Shown piece after piece: positions 53,377-62,457 of a stretch of 64,000 nucleotides of DNA. Every line of letters starts with the position of its first letter. Positions within the stretch are counted from its first letter, which is position 1. The stretch is from UBA9655 sp964597045. Its GTDB lineage: Bacteria > Pseudomonadota > Alphaproteobacteria > UBA9655. The stretch covers positions 62,001 to 126,000 of the forward strand of contig CAZQWE010000004.1 of NCBI GenBank assembly GCA_964597045.1, in the 5' to 3' direction. The translations under genes were made by a program, and so were the position numbers. The notes under the pieces were generated by a model. It saw nothing but the letters and a program-made list of their open reading frames with translations. It did no database searches and was not told the origin of the DNA.

Positions 53377-54495
53377 ATGAAATTAGCAGTTCTCAAAGAA
53401 CGTAGGTCGGGTGAGTCCCGCGTTGCGGCAACGCCTGAGACCGTTAAAAAACTGATGGCTCTCGGGTTTGATGTGAGTGTTGAGAAAGGAGCAGGAGAGG
53501 GGTCTCATATTCCTGATGAAGCTTATGCCAACGCAGGAGCTAAGATCGAATCTACTGTTAAGAAAGTTCTTGAGGGAGCTCAGGTCATCTTAAAGGTGTT
53601 GGCTCCCATGGAAGAGGAGATTTCAACTCTTCCTGAAGGGGCTTTGCTTCTTGGTATATTGCAACCCTATACAATGCAGAACTTACTCCCTGCTTATAAC
53701 AAGCAAAAACTAACGACGTTTGCGCTTGAACTTCTTCCTCGTATTTCAAGGGCTCAAGCCATGGATGTGCTTTCATCACAAAGTAACCTTGCAGGATACA
53801 GGGCCGTGATTGAAGCAAGTACGGCGTTTGAACGGGCTTTTCCCATGATGATGACAGCAGCTGGTACGATCGCTCCTGCACGTGTTCTCATTCTTGGGGC
53901 AGGAGTTGCAGGACTCCAAGCGGTTGCGACAGCCAAAAGACTAGGAGCGATTGTGAGTGTATTTGACGTTCGTGCGGCAGCTAAGGAACAAGTTGAAAGC
54001 CTTGGAGCATCCTTTGTTGAAGTCGAATCAAAGGAAACAGGTGAAGCTGCTGGTGGCTATGCTAAGGAAATGAGTGACGAATACAAAGCTCTTCAAGCCG
54101 CTAAAATTAAGGAAGTTCTTGGGAAGTCTGATATCGCTATCTCAACAGCCTTAATCCCGGGAAAGCCTGCTCCTCGTTTGATTACTAAAGATATGATTGA
54201 AGGAATGAAGCCTGGTTCTGTCATTGTGGATTTAGCCGTTGAAGCGGGTGGCAACGTGGAAGGCAGTGAGCTGAATAAGATCGTCGAGAAGAAGGGCGTG
54301 AAGATCATTGGTTATCCTAATATGGCGGGACGTATCCCAACGGATGCGAGTTCTGTTTACGCACGCAATCTTTTGAATTTGCTTGCTATATGTGTTGACT
54401 CTCAAGCAAAATCTCTCAAAATCAATTGGGAAGATGAGATTATTCAAGCCATTACCTTAACCCACGCTGGCAAGAACTATAAAGGAGACAAATAA
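53377..54495 (+). CDS. pntA: NAD(P) transhydrogenase alpha subunit, NAD-binding part
   Basis: A 372-aa soluble domain I of proton-translocating transhydrogenase. The N-terminal KERRSGESRVAATPETVKKL, the NAD motif LILGAGVAGLQAVATAKRLGA, and TALIPGKPAPRLITKDMI fit. The alpha subunit is split as in other alphaproteobacteria, with the membrane part in the next gene. The TAA stop overlaps the next ATG by one base. Confidence 0.95.
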   Translation: MKLAVLKERRSGESRVAATPETVKKLMALGFDVSVEKGAGEGSHIPDEAYANAGAKIESTVKKVLEGAQVILKVLAPMEEEISTLPEGALLLGILQPYTMQNLLPAYNKQKLTTFALELLPRISRAQAMDVLSSQSNLAGYRAVIEASTAFERAFPMMMTAAGTIAPARVLILGAGVAGLQAVATAKRLGAIVSVFDVRAAAKEQVESLGASFVEVESKETGEAAGGYAKEMSDEYKALQAAKIKEVLGKSDIAISTALIPGKPAPRLITKDMIEGMKPGSVIVDLAVEAGGNVEGSELNKIVEKKGVKIIGYPNMAGRIPTDASSVYARNLLNLLAICVDSQAKSLKINWEDEIIQAITLTHAGKNYKGDK

Positions 54496-54785
54496 TGGAA
54501 GCACTCTCACCCTTTCTCATTGGCCTAACCGTCTTCGTCCTCGCCGTATTTGTGGGGTATTATGTTGTCTGGAAAGTCACGCCCGCCCTACATTCTCCTT
54601 TGATGTCAGTTACAAATGCGATCTCGAGTGTGATCATTGTGGGAGCTGTTCTTGCGGCAGGTTCTGCTCAGGATCTTTTTACCCAAATCTTTGGCTTTGC
54701 AGCTGTGATTATGGCCTCCGTCAATATCTTCGGAGGATTCCTCGTCACCCGCCGTATGCTTGAAATGTTCAATAAGAAGAAATAA
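54495..54785 (+). CDS. NAD(P) transhydrogenase alpha subunit, membrane part
   Basis: A 96-aa membrane protein with three helices (LIGLTVFVLAVFVGYYVVWKV, PLMSVTNAISSVIIVGAVL, AAVIMASVNIFGGFLV), the PntA2/PntAB part of the proton channel. TPALHSPLMSVTNAISSV is the family signature. It lies between pntA and pntB in one operon. Confidence 0.93.
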   Translation: MEALSPFLIGLTVFVLAVFVGYYVVWKVTPALHSPLMSVTNAISSVIIVGAVLAAGSAQDLFTQIFGFAAVIMASVNIFGGFLVTRRMLEMFNKKK

Positions 54786-54796
54786 GGATAAACCCC

Positions 54797-56191
54797 GTGA
54801 GTGCAAATCTATCAGCTTTAGCCTATCTCGTTTCATCCATCTGTTTCATCTTGGCCTTACAAGGTTTGTCCTCCGCCAAGACATCCCAACGTGGACTTAC
54901 TCTTGGGATTGTGGGCATGGTTCTTGCGATTGCAACAACCCTTGGATCCCCCATTGTAACAGGATATGGGATTATCATTACAGGCGTCATTATTGGTGGT
55001 GTTATTGGAACAATCATTGCTCAAAAAATCCAAATGACAGCTTTGCCTCAGCTTGTGGCAGCTTTCCATAGTCTTGTCGGTCTTGCTGCTGTTTGTGTCG
55101 CAGCGGCGGCTCTCTATGAACCATGGGCCTTTAACATTGGTGAAGTTGGCTCTATTCACGCTGGTTCACTCATTGAAATGGGCCTTGGTGTTGCGATCGG
55201 TGCAATTACCTTTACGGGCTCTGTTGTAGCCTTCGCGAAGCTTCAAGGACTTGTGTCTGGCAATCCTCTTATGTTTAAGGGGCAGCATCCCTTGAATGCT
55301 CTTCTGGGCATTGGACTCATAGTCCTGATTGGGCTTTTTGCCTCGTGTGAATGTCATGCGTTATTTTGGGCCATTACCTTTATTGCCCTTCTTTTGGGCT
55401 TATTGCTGATTCTCCCTATCGGAGGTGCGGATATGCCTGTTGTCATCTCCATGCTCAATTCTTACTCAGGATGGGCTGCAGCAGGGATTGGTTTTACCCT
55501 GGGGAATAGTCTGCTTATTATCACAGGCGCGCTGGTCGGGTCTTCTGGTGCGATTCTGAGCTATATTATGTGCAAGGGAATGAACCGCTCAATCTTCAAT
55601 GTGATCCTTGGAGGATTTGGAACTGAGCAGGCAACGGGTTCACAGGGGTTAGTCGAGCAACGTCCCTTTAAAGCGGGAAGTGCTGAGGATGCGGCCTTTA
55701 TCATGAAGAATGCCCAGTCTGTTATTATCGTTCCGGGATACGGGATGGCTGTCGCTCAAGCTCAGCACGCCCTTCGTGAAATGGCTGATTACTTGAAGAA
55801 ACACGGCATTCAAGTGCGATATGCCATTCACCCCGTTGCTGGTCGTATGCCTGGCCATATGAACGTTCTTCTGGCTGAAGCGAATGTTCCTTATGAGGAC
55901 GTTCTTGAGCTTGAAGATATCAATCGTGACTTTGGTGTGACCGATGTGGCTTTTGTCATTGGTGCAAATGACGTCACCAATCCAATTGCAAAAACAGATC
56001 CCAAGAGTCCCATCTATGGTATGCCTGTCCTTGATGTTGAAAAAGCCAAAACTGTATTATTTGTAAAGCGTTCCATGGCCCCAGGTTATGCGGGAGTCGA
56101 TAACGAGCTCTTCTACCGCGATAATACCTACATGCTTTTTGGCGATGCTAAGAAGATGTGCGAAGAGGTTATTAAGGCGCTTGAGGAATAA
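54797..56191 (+). CDS. pntB: NAD(P) transhydrogenase beta subunit
   Basis: A 464-aa protein: the N-terminal half has about nine membrane helices, including the GGADMPVVISMLNSYSGWAAA segment; the C-terminal domain III binds NADP(H) with VPGYGMAVAQAQHALREM and IHPVAGRMPGHMNVLLAEA and VIGANDVTNP. Complete. GTG start with GGATAAACCCC upstream. Together the three genes make NADPH from NADH using the proton gradient. Confidence 0.95.
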   Translation: MSANLSALAYLVSSICFILALQGLSSAKTSQRGLTLGIVGMVLAIATTLGSPIVTGYGIIITGVIIGGVIGTIIAQKIQMTALPQLVAAFHSLVGLAAVCVAAAALYEPWAFNIGEVGSIHAGSLIEMGLGVAIGAITFTGSVVAFAKLQGLVSGNPLMFKGQHPLNALLGIGLIVLIGLFASCECHALFWAITFIALLLGLLLILPIGGADMPVVISMLNSYSGWAAAGIGFTLGNSLLIITGALVGSSGAILSYIMCKGMNRSIFNVILGGFGTEQATGSQGLVEQRPFKAGSAEDAAFIMKNAQSVIIVPGYGMAVAQAQHALREMADYLKKHGIQVRYAIHPVAGRMPGHMNVLLAEANVPYEDVLELEDINRDFGVTDVAFVIGANDVTNPIAKTDPKSPIYGMPVLDVEKAKTVLFVKRSMAPGYAGVDNELFYRDNTYMLFGDAKKMCEEVIKALEE

Positions 56192-56263
56192 TTAACGATA
56201 CCGTTTGACTTGAATAATAAATTGCATTAAGCCAAATAAGTACTGTATTTTATAGGAGTATTT

Positions 56264-57459
56264 ATGAGCAGTAGTATGTTAATTAGTAATGTCTTTTTTG
56301 TATTTGTAATTTCTTCAATCCTATTTATTAATCCGCTAAGTGCTGTTGGTAAAATACAAATCAAAACAACGAACAATAAGCAAACCCCTAGTGTTGAAGA
56401 TACATTTAAAAAACTTCAACAGGATTCATTACTCGATCTTAACGTGCAAGAACGTGCAAATATTGAGATGCAATTAGGAAACATGTATGTCGATGGATAT
56501 ACCTCGTCTTTTCAAGAAAATTTCAAAGGTGCCTATAATTGCTATAAACATGCCGCTGAACTTGGGAATGTAGAGGCCCAATTTAAGCTACTTGATATGT
56601 ATGACGTATACAAACACTTGTCTCCAGCTGAGCAAGGTGAATTGTGCGTTTCTCTTAAAAAGGAAGAATTAAAGAAGGCGTGCCAACTAATTGTAAAAAA
56701 TGATAATTTATCATCATTCCATTCTGAGGCCTGTTGGCGCTTAGTTAAACTTGCAGATACGGATAAGGAAGCTAGAGATTTTGGAAGACAGGCGGCTCAC
56801 CTTAATCATGAATAAGCCACAAAGACATTAGCAAGGTATTATTATAATCAGTATCACAAGACAAATCTGACAGAAGCCAGTGTAGAAAAAAAGTTAAGGA
56901 AAGCCATATACTGGAATGAGAGGAGTTCAACTTTTAAGGATAAAGATTCCTATTATAGATTGGGCATGCTCTAAGGAATAAAAAGTGTAAAAATAAAATA
57001 GAGAAACTTGAAAATCAAAAGAGAGCTTTATTTAGTTTTACGAAGGGAGCTGCACAAAAGGATGCTTTGTGCTATTATTTGGTTGGCGTCATGTGTGAAT
57101 TAGGACAAGGAACAGGTAGAGACATTGATACAGCCTATGATTGTTATTTGCAAGCCGCACACGCAGGAGTCAAGGAAGCTCAGGATAAGTTGGCTACACA
57201 AAAGCTTGATTGGGAAAACAGTACGATTGGGAGCTTTGTTTATTTAAAACCTGTGACCAGTAAGTCTAGTTATCCTTTAATTAATTTTAACATTGCTACT
57301 GAAATTGCTAAGGAAATTCTAGTGGCAGAAGATGCAAAGGCAACCAAAAAAAAGAGACAGCAGGACAAGACAGAAAAAATGCGCCGCTTATCTCTTCCAA
57401 ACTATACAACAGATACAACTTGGTCGAATGCCATACTGAAGGACGGTTCTCACGAATGA
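56264..57459 (+). pseudogene. Exported Sel1-repeat protein, broken by stop and frameshift
   Basis: The ATG at 56264 gives a signal peptide (cleavage near LSA) and Sel1 repeats (MQLGNMYVDGY, CYKHAAELGNVEAQFKLL). A TAA (56813-56815) then interrupts a frame that goes on reading sensibly (LARYYYNQYHKTNL, KAIYWNE) to 56975. The rest is in another frame from about 56970 to 57459 (YYLVGVMCELGQGTG, CYLQAAHAGVKEAQDKL). One nonsense change and one indel thus explain the break. The C-terminal part resembles the Sel1 protein at 60074, including an ending near LDW. It overlaps the methyltransferase start by 4 nt. Confidence 0.75.
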
Positions 57460-58205
57460 ATCTAGATGAAACAAAATTAGAACTTCTCAGCCCCCATGAT
57501 TGGAGTCAGGAAATCGCTATGATTCCCCTCGAGTCATACCTTTCTCAAGGATCGCAGCTCTTTCGATTTGTCAGTAAAAACAAGACGTACGAGCATGATA
57601 AAGATGCAAAAGCTTTTGTTAATAAATATCTTAAAGTAGCAAAAGTGTTCCAATCCGATGCTGAAGTCATTCGATATGCCTCTGATCAAGTGACACTTAA
57701 GGGCGCCTATCTTGAAATGGGGGTTTGCACGGGAAAGTCCATTAATTTTATTGCGGCCCTGAATTCTCACCAGATTATCCATGGGTTTGATTCTTTTGAA
57801 GGACTTCCTGAGGATTGGGAGCGAAGAGACCGTATATGGCCAAAGGGCACCTTTGCTCTCAATAATCCAGAAAAGCTCCCTTACGTCTTAAGTAATGTTC
57901 GGCTTTACAAAGGCTTGTTTAAGGACTCGCTTCCTATATTCAAGGATAGTATTCTTAAAGATACACCAATTGCGTTTCTCAACATCGATTGTGATCTCTA
58001 TAGTTCCACGAAGGAAGTTCTCGATATCTTAGGAAATAACCTGGTGTCTGGTTCTATCATCGTTTTTGATGAGCTTTATAACTATCCAGGAAGTGAAGCT
58101 CATGAATGGAAAGCTCTTCAAGGGTTTCTAGATGAGAAGCAAATCAAGATAGAATTTCTCGCCTTTAATGAAAATCATGAGCAAGTTGCTGTGAAAATTC
58201 TATAG
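57456..58205 (+). CDS. TylF/macrocin O-methyltransferase-like protein
   Basis: A 249-aa class I SAM-dependent methyltransferase. The SAM-binding loop YLEMGVCTGKSINFIAAL is near residue 84; HGFDSFEGLPEDW and AFLNIDCDLYSSTKEVLDIL are typical of the TylF family, whose members methylate sugar hydroxyls. The start at 57456 (ATGA overlap with the preceding broken gene) is preferred to a TTG at 57420. The substrate is unknown; no polyketide genes are near, so a surface glycan or lipid is more likely. Confidence 0.82.
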   Translation: MNLDETKLELLSPHDWSQEIAMIPLESYLSQGSQLFRFVSKNKTYEHDKDAKAFVNKYLKVAKVFQSDAEVIRYASDQVTLKGAYLEMGVCTGKSINFIAALNSHQIIHGFDSFEGLPEDWERRDRIWPKGTFALNNPEKLPYVLSNVRLYKGLFKDSLPIFKDSILKDTPIAFLNIDCDLYSSTKEVLDILGNNLVSGSIIVFDELYNYPGSEAHEWKALQGFLDEKQIKIEFLAFNENHEQVAVKIL

Positions 58206-58274
58206 TAGTGCTTGAAAATGCAATTACTTAGTCTTATCTTATTAATCATTAATGTTGTTATTTTGTGGTATTTT

Positions 58275-59147
58275 ATGTTTAGATTAAAAATAGGGCTCAC
58301 GAGCCTCGTCAAAATCATGATCTTTGTGGCATCGTTGAATTCTGCTTTTGCAGCTGGAGATAAGCTTGAGGAGGATCAATCCTCTTCTATGAGAAAGAGC
58401 GTATTAGTCCCAGGGAAACTTATGGGTGGATGGGAAGGTGCACTGGTACCTCATATCCCGGTGATTGTCGATTATTTAGATGTGACCTCAGCCTGCCACT
58501 TACAGAAAACATGTATTCGTTTTTATAATGGTGTGAATAAAAATAGAAATTGGCAAAGAGCACGACGGATTTTCATAGCGAAGCCGCTTTATCCAAGAGA
58601 AGATATAGCGCTTAAAGATTTTGAGAAAGTCTACCAGAAAAGTTTTCTTAGGTTTATCGAGGCGAGTAAATTAGATAATGCCACCTTGCTTGAAGAAAAT
58701 CCTATGCTACATTTGACGTTTCAGCTGCTTGCAAGACATAAAATGTTGGATAGAGGTTTTGAAGCTGTTGTAATGGCTAAAATTCAAAAATTAGTCTTCA
58801 ATAGGATGGGTGATCATTTATTTAACATGAGACAGTGTTGTGGAGTACTGAACAGTCATTTTCGTCTCGAACTTATGGATATTGTTTTAGCTGAGGCCTA
58901 TCGAAAGACGAGATCATATTTCTACGGGGAAGATAATGATAGGTACGCAAGTATGGATTATCAAATAGACCGAATGAAGTTGTATCACAAATATGCTCCT
59001 GAGATGATGACATTTGACCAACTGGTTGAATATTTTAAAGGTCTAAAATTTCTGATTCAGGATAATTCCTTAGATGATGTAAGTCGAGATTTAAGAGCAC
59101 AAAGCTTAGCAATTGACATAATGTATCAAAAGTTTAAATGCCCTTGA
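58275..59147 (+). CDS. Exported F-box-like protein
   Basis: A 290-aa protein with a signal peptide from MFRLKIGL to AFA (residue 26) and an F-box-like segment at about 57-95 (LVPHIPVIVDYLDVTSACHL then QKTCIRFYNGV). The remaining 200 residues are helical with no family recognised. The start is uncertain; an ATG at 58218 would add a further hydrophobic segment. It is the weakest of the five F-box-like proteins, lacking the LP and W positions. No 42-bp box is seen upstream. Confidence 0.6.
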   Translation: MFRLKIGLTSLVKIMIFVASLNSAFAAGDKLEEDQSSSMRKSVLVPGKLMGGWEGALVPHIPVIVDYLDVTSACHLQKTCIRFYNGVNKNRNWQRARRIFIAKPLYPREDIALKDFEKVYQKSFLRFIEASKLDNATLLEENPMLHLTFQLLARHKMLDRGFEAVVMAKIQKLVFNRMGDHLFNMRQCCGVLNSHFRLELMDIVLAEAYRKTRSYFYGEDNDRYASMDYQIDRMKLYHKYAPEMMTFDQLVEYFKGLKFLIQDNSLDDVSRDLRAQSLAIDIMYQKFKCP

Positions 59148-59178
59148 CATTGCTTGAGTAATTTTGATTAATGCAAGC

Positions 59179-59760
59179 ATGACAAAGCAATACTCACCAG
59201 AAGATCTTCCTGATTACGTTGTAATTAATGATCCCGGCTGTAAGCACACAGAAGTCTTAACAACACCTACGGAAAAGGTTACATTTCCACTAGATGAGGA
59301 AACAAAGGAGATCATTCGTCAGCTTGAAGCAAAGTTTGATCAGGCGGAAGATATGGCGGGTCTTGCGGCTAACCAAATTGGATTTAATAAACAGATCTTT
59401 ATTTTTGCAGCTCCCGAGGATGAGAGAATCCAAGCTTTGGGCCCAGATTTTGAGGACACATTCCCGAGGACCATTTGGATCAATCCTTCCTTTAAACCCC
59501 TGAAAGATGAGATTTGGGAAGATTGGGAAGGATGCTTTTCTGTTGCTGAACTTGTAGGACGTGTTCCTCGGTACAGGTATATATCCTATGAGGCATGGAC
59601 CCCTGAGGGTGAAAAGGTTACAGGGACCGCTCGTGGATATGTAGCCCGCATTATCCAACACGAAGTGGGTCATCTCAATGGTCAGCTATATATTGATATT
59701 ACTCCGAAAGATTATGTGATGACGAGGGAAGAACTCTATAGAAACCGTGGGTTGTCATAA
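59179..59760 (+). CDS. def: Peptide deformylase
   Basis: A 193-aa metalloenzyme that removes the formyl group from nascent proteins. Motif 1 is GLAANQIG (61-68), motif 2 EGCFS (117-121) with the metal-binding cysteine, and motif 3 HEVGH (161-165). The usual residue before the second His is Asp (HExDH); here it is Gly. The start is taken at ATG 59179; a TTG at 59164 is an alternative. It is probably the functional copy if no other exists. Confidence 0.88.
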   Translation: MTKQYSPEDLPDYVVINDPGCKHTEVLTTPTEKVTFPLDEETKEIIRQLEAKFDQAEDMAGLAANQIGFNKQIFIFAAPEDERIQALGPDFEDTFPRTIWINPSFKPLKDEIWEDWEGCFSVAELVGRVPRYRYISYEAWTPEGEKVTGTARGYVARIIQHEVGHLNGQLYIDITPKDYVMTREELYRNRGLS

Positions 59761-59809
59761 TCTAGGAATCATTCCTGCTTTCACACACTGCTGTCCGGGG
59801 AAAGTTCTA

Positions 59810-59994
59810 AGCTAACCCAATGGGCGTCATCCTCGCGAATGCGGGGATCCAGGGTTAAACAACTCTTTCCGAAGGAAAGTAGAAATTTTTACATCGCTTC
59901 GCGATGAGTCGATGTCCTGGGTCCCCGCATGCGTCCCCCCTCGCAACGAAGTTGCTCCTGGTGGACTTGCGAGGATGACGCAACAAGGTTAGCC
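59810..59994. repeat. Palindromic element, GTCATCCTCGC family
   Basis: Nested inverted repeats: GCTAACC (59810) with GGTTAGC (59988), GCGTCATCCTCGC (59824-59836) with GCGAGGATGACGC (59969-59981), and GCGGGGATCCAGG with CCTGGGTCCCCGC inside. It is GC-richer than its surroundings and fills most of the 313-bp gap between def and the Sel1 gene. Such arms resemble dispersed intergenic palindromes in many proteobacteria. Confidence 0.8.
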
Positions 59995-60073
59995 CCTCAA
60001 ATGACAGTTTATTCACGTTGACAGAATTCATGATTTCGGTAACATCGACCTATTAATAACAGTGGAGATGTTT

Positions 60074-61543
60074 ATGTTAAAATTCAAAAAAATCTATCCG
60101 TCACTTGTAGCCTTATCCCTTCTCATGAGTAGCGTCGATGCAGATGCGCGTCTTGTGTTTGCTGAGCAAGGCAAACCGATTACTGCTGACATAAAGGCTA
60201 AATTTGCAGAGCTGGAAGCCCTCACAAAAAGCGATGATAAATTTGTTGCGGCTAAAGCGAATGTTGAATTGGGTGAACTACTCATTGCAGGATATTATGA
60301 AAAGCCTGACGATGCTGCACTACAAGCCTTCTCTTACTTTGAGAAGGGTTTTAAGGCTCTTAAAACCTTACCTAAGCACCATGAACATCCTCTTGCAGAA
60401 GCTTTACCAGGTCTCAAGATGAGAGCCATTACGCGATTAAATCAGTATTATAATAGAGAAGATGACGTACCCACAAATCTCCATATACCAAAAGAGGCAA
60501 GACCTTTTTTTGGTCAGGTAACCCATATGTTTGGCGCAGTTCAATCTGGACATATTAAGGAGATGTACGATCAAGTCATCGGTGAACAAAGAGACTGGTT
60601 TAGCTCTGAAGCTCAAGCAGAAGCGTACTATCAACTTGGAATGATTGAAACTGAAGGGTCTGAAATATTTATTGAGTATTTAGAAAGAGCGGTTGCAAGG
60701 CTTCATGTAGGAGCCATAAGTGCGTTAGCAAAGTATGAGGATAGAAAAGTAGAAGAACTCGAAAAAGCAATAAAGAGAAATATAGTCAGTGGAGCGATTG
60801 ATGGAAAAGAAGCCTTTAAAAGCTTTGCTCAGCAAATGCCGGGGATCGCTCTCCACCATTTCCTTTTACGAATGGAGAATGGGGAGGAACAATTTATGAC
60901 CCATGCTGTGAGCGATATATTAATAAAGGAAAGCAAGCGGCAAGCTGTAAAAATGGATGCATTTGTTAGCACCTCTCGAGGCGATGTTCAGGGATGTAAT
61001 GTCGTTAACACAAAACTATTCTCAGCGATTTGTCAGAGGACAATGGATATTTCAAGAGCCATTCAAACCTACGATGTCTGGTCTCTTATGGATATTTATG
61101 GAAGGGAGGCCTTTAGGTTGTATAAACTCGCTGCTTGTGGAGGGGATGTCGATGTGTGCGAAGCTCAAGGAGTGGAGTATCTTTTAAAAGCTAAAAGTGC
61201 TGGAGGAAATGAGGATCTTTATAAAGCTGCAGCCTTCTTCTTCTACCATGGTTGTTTAAGTAATGATGCAGCTTGTTTGTATTACTTGGGCGATAGTTTT
61301 AAAAATGGTCAAGGCGTTAGTCAAAGCGATGAATTGGCCACTGAATGTTGGTACTGGGCATGCCTAGGTAATAACGGTGCAGCCAAGATGGCGTTTGAAA
61401 GACAAGGTTTAGACTGGGTTGCTTATAAGCCAAAAGGTCGTAGGTTTTTTGTTGAGCAAACAAATGATCAGATTCAGGAGCCTGACTACATCCCTGTGAA
61501 AAGGCCAGTTAAGTTGAGAGAAGATGGGGATTTAGATCTTTAG
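60074..61543 (+). CDS. Exported Sel1-repeat protein
   Basis: A 489-aa protein with a signal peptide ending at ADA (about residue 25). Degenerate Sel1 units are spread over the chain (VELGELLIAGYYEKPDDAAL, YYQLGMIETEGSEIFIEYLER), with clearer ones near the end (AFFFYHGCLSNDAACLYYLG, GDSFKNGQGVSQSDELA, CWYWACLGNNGAAKM). The middle (about 250-330) is helical and unrecognised. ATG 60074 has GTGGAG 6 nt upstream, better than GTG 60062. Convergent with ftsY. Confidence 0.75.
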   Translation: MLKFKKIYPSLVALSLLMSSVDADARLVFAEQGKPITADIKAKFAELEALTKSDDKFVAAKANVELGELLIAGYYEKPDDAALQAFSYFEKGFKALKTLPKHHEHPLAEALPGLKMRAITRLNQYYNREDDVPTNLHIPKEARPFFGQVTHMFGAVQSGHIKEMYDQVIGEQRDWFSSEAQAEAYYQLGMIETEGSEIFIEYLERAVARLHVGAISALAKYEDRKVEELEKAIKRNIVSGAIDGKEAFKSFAQQMPGIALHHFLLRMENGEEQFMTHAVSDILIKESKRQAVKMDAFVSTSRGDVQGCNVVNTKLFSAICQRTMDISRAIQTYDVWSLMDIYGREAFRLYKLAACGGDVDVCEAQGVEYLLKAKSAGGNEDLYKAAAFFFYHGCLSNDAACLYYLGDSFKNGQGVSQSDELATECWYWACLGNNGAAKMAFERQGLDWVAYKPKGRRFFVEQTNDQIQEPDYIPVKRPVKLREDGDLDL

Positions 61544-61548
61544 TCGTC

Positions 61549-62457
61549 TTACACCCCCATTAGCCCCTTTGCGAATTCCTCGGCTGAAAAGGCATGGAGA
61601 TCCTCAATCTTTTCACCGACTCCAATGGCGTGAAGGGGAAGGGGAAACTGTTGGGAAATAGCCACGACAACACCACCTTTTGCGGTGCCGTCAAGCTTCG
61701 TGATGATAAGGCCTGACACATTCGCGACTTCCTGAAAGACCTTCACTTGGGTCAAGGCGTTCTGACCTGTTGTGGCATCCAGCACAAGTAAAGTTGAATG
61801 AGGGGCAGATGGGTCAATCTTTTGAATCACGCGAATGATCTTCTTCAGTTCATCCATGAGGGCGGATTTGTTATGGAGTCGACCGGCCGTGTCAATGATG
61901 ACAACATCGTCACCCCGTTCCTTGGCCTTTTGCAAGGCATCAAAGACAAGTCCCGCTGCGTCCTTTCCTGGAGCCGTTTCAATAGGTACACCGGCACGCT
62001 TAGCCCACACCTCCAACTGTTCAATAGCAGCAGCTCGGAAAGTATCGCCTGCAACAAGGGATACTTGGAATCCTTCGTCTTTCCATTGTTTAGCCAGCTT
62101 CCCAATGGTTGTGGTTTTCCCTGACCCATTCACCCCCAACACAAGGACAACATAAGGGGTGGCGACACCTTTTGGTATTAGCTCAACCGTATGAGGTTCG
62201 AGAAGAGTCGCAATTTCCTTCGCGAATTCAAGGCGAACTTCTTCAGGAGTAATATCCTGATTATATTTCTTTTTTCGAAGTTTTTCGATGAGATCCGAAG
62301 AAGCAGCTACACCTAGATCGCTGGTAATAAGAAGATCTTCAAGTTCTTCCAGCATCTCATCGTCAAGCTTCCTATGGGTGACAAGGGTCGTAATACCTTC
62401 CGTAATCTTTGTCGTGGACTTCTTCAGCCCCTCTGTCAGGCGTTTAAACCAACTCAT
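61549..62457 (-). CDS. ftsY: Signal recognition particle receptor FtsY
   Basis: A 302-aa GTPase that docks ribosome-SRP complexes at the membrane. G1 is GVNGSGKTTTIGKLA, then DTFRAAAIEQL, DTAGRLHNK and TKLDGTAKGG. The acidic A domain of E. coli FtsY is absent, as in many alphaproteobacteria. The ATG overlaps the mtaB stop (ATGA). Confidence 0.96.
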   Translation of the reverse strand: MSWFKRLTEGLKKSTTKITEGITTLVTHRKLDDEMLEELEDLLITSDLGVAASSDLIEKLRKKKYNQDITPEEVRLEFAKEIATLLEPHTVELIPKGVATPYVVLVLGVNGSGKTTTIGKLAKQWKDEGFQVSLVAGDTFRAAAIEQLEVWAKRAGVPIETAPGKDAAGLVFDALQKAKERGDDVVIIDTAGRLHNKSALMDELKKIIRVIQKIDPSAPHSTLLVLDATTGQNALTQVKVFQEVANVSGLIITKLDGTAKGGVVVAISQQFPLPLHAIGVGEKIEDLHAFSAEEFAKGLMGV

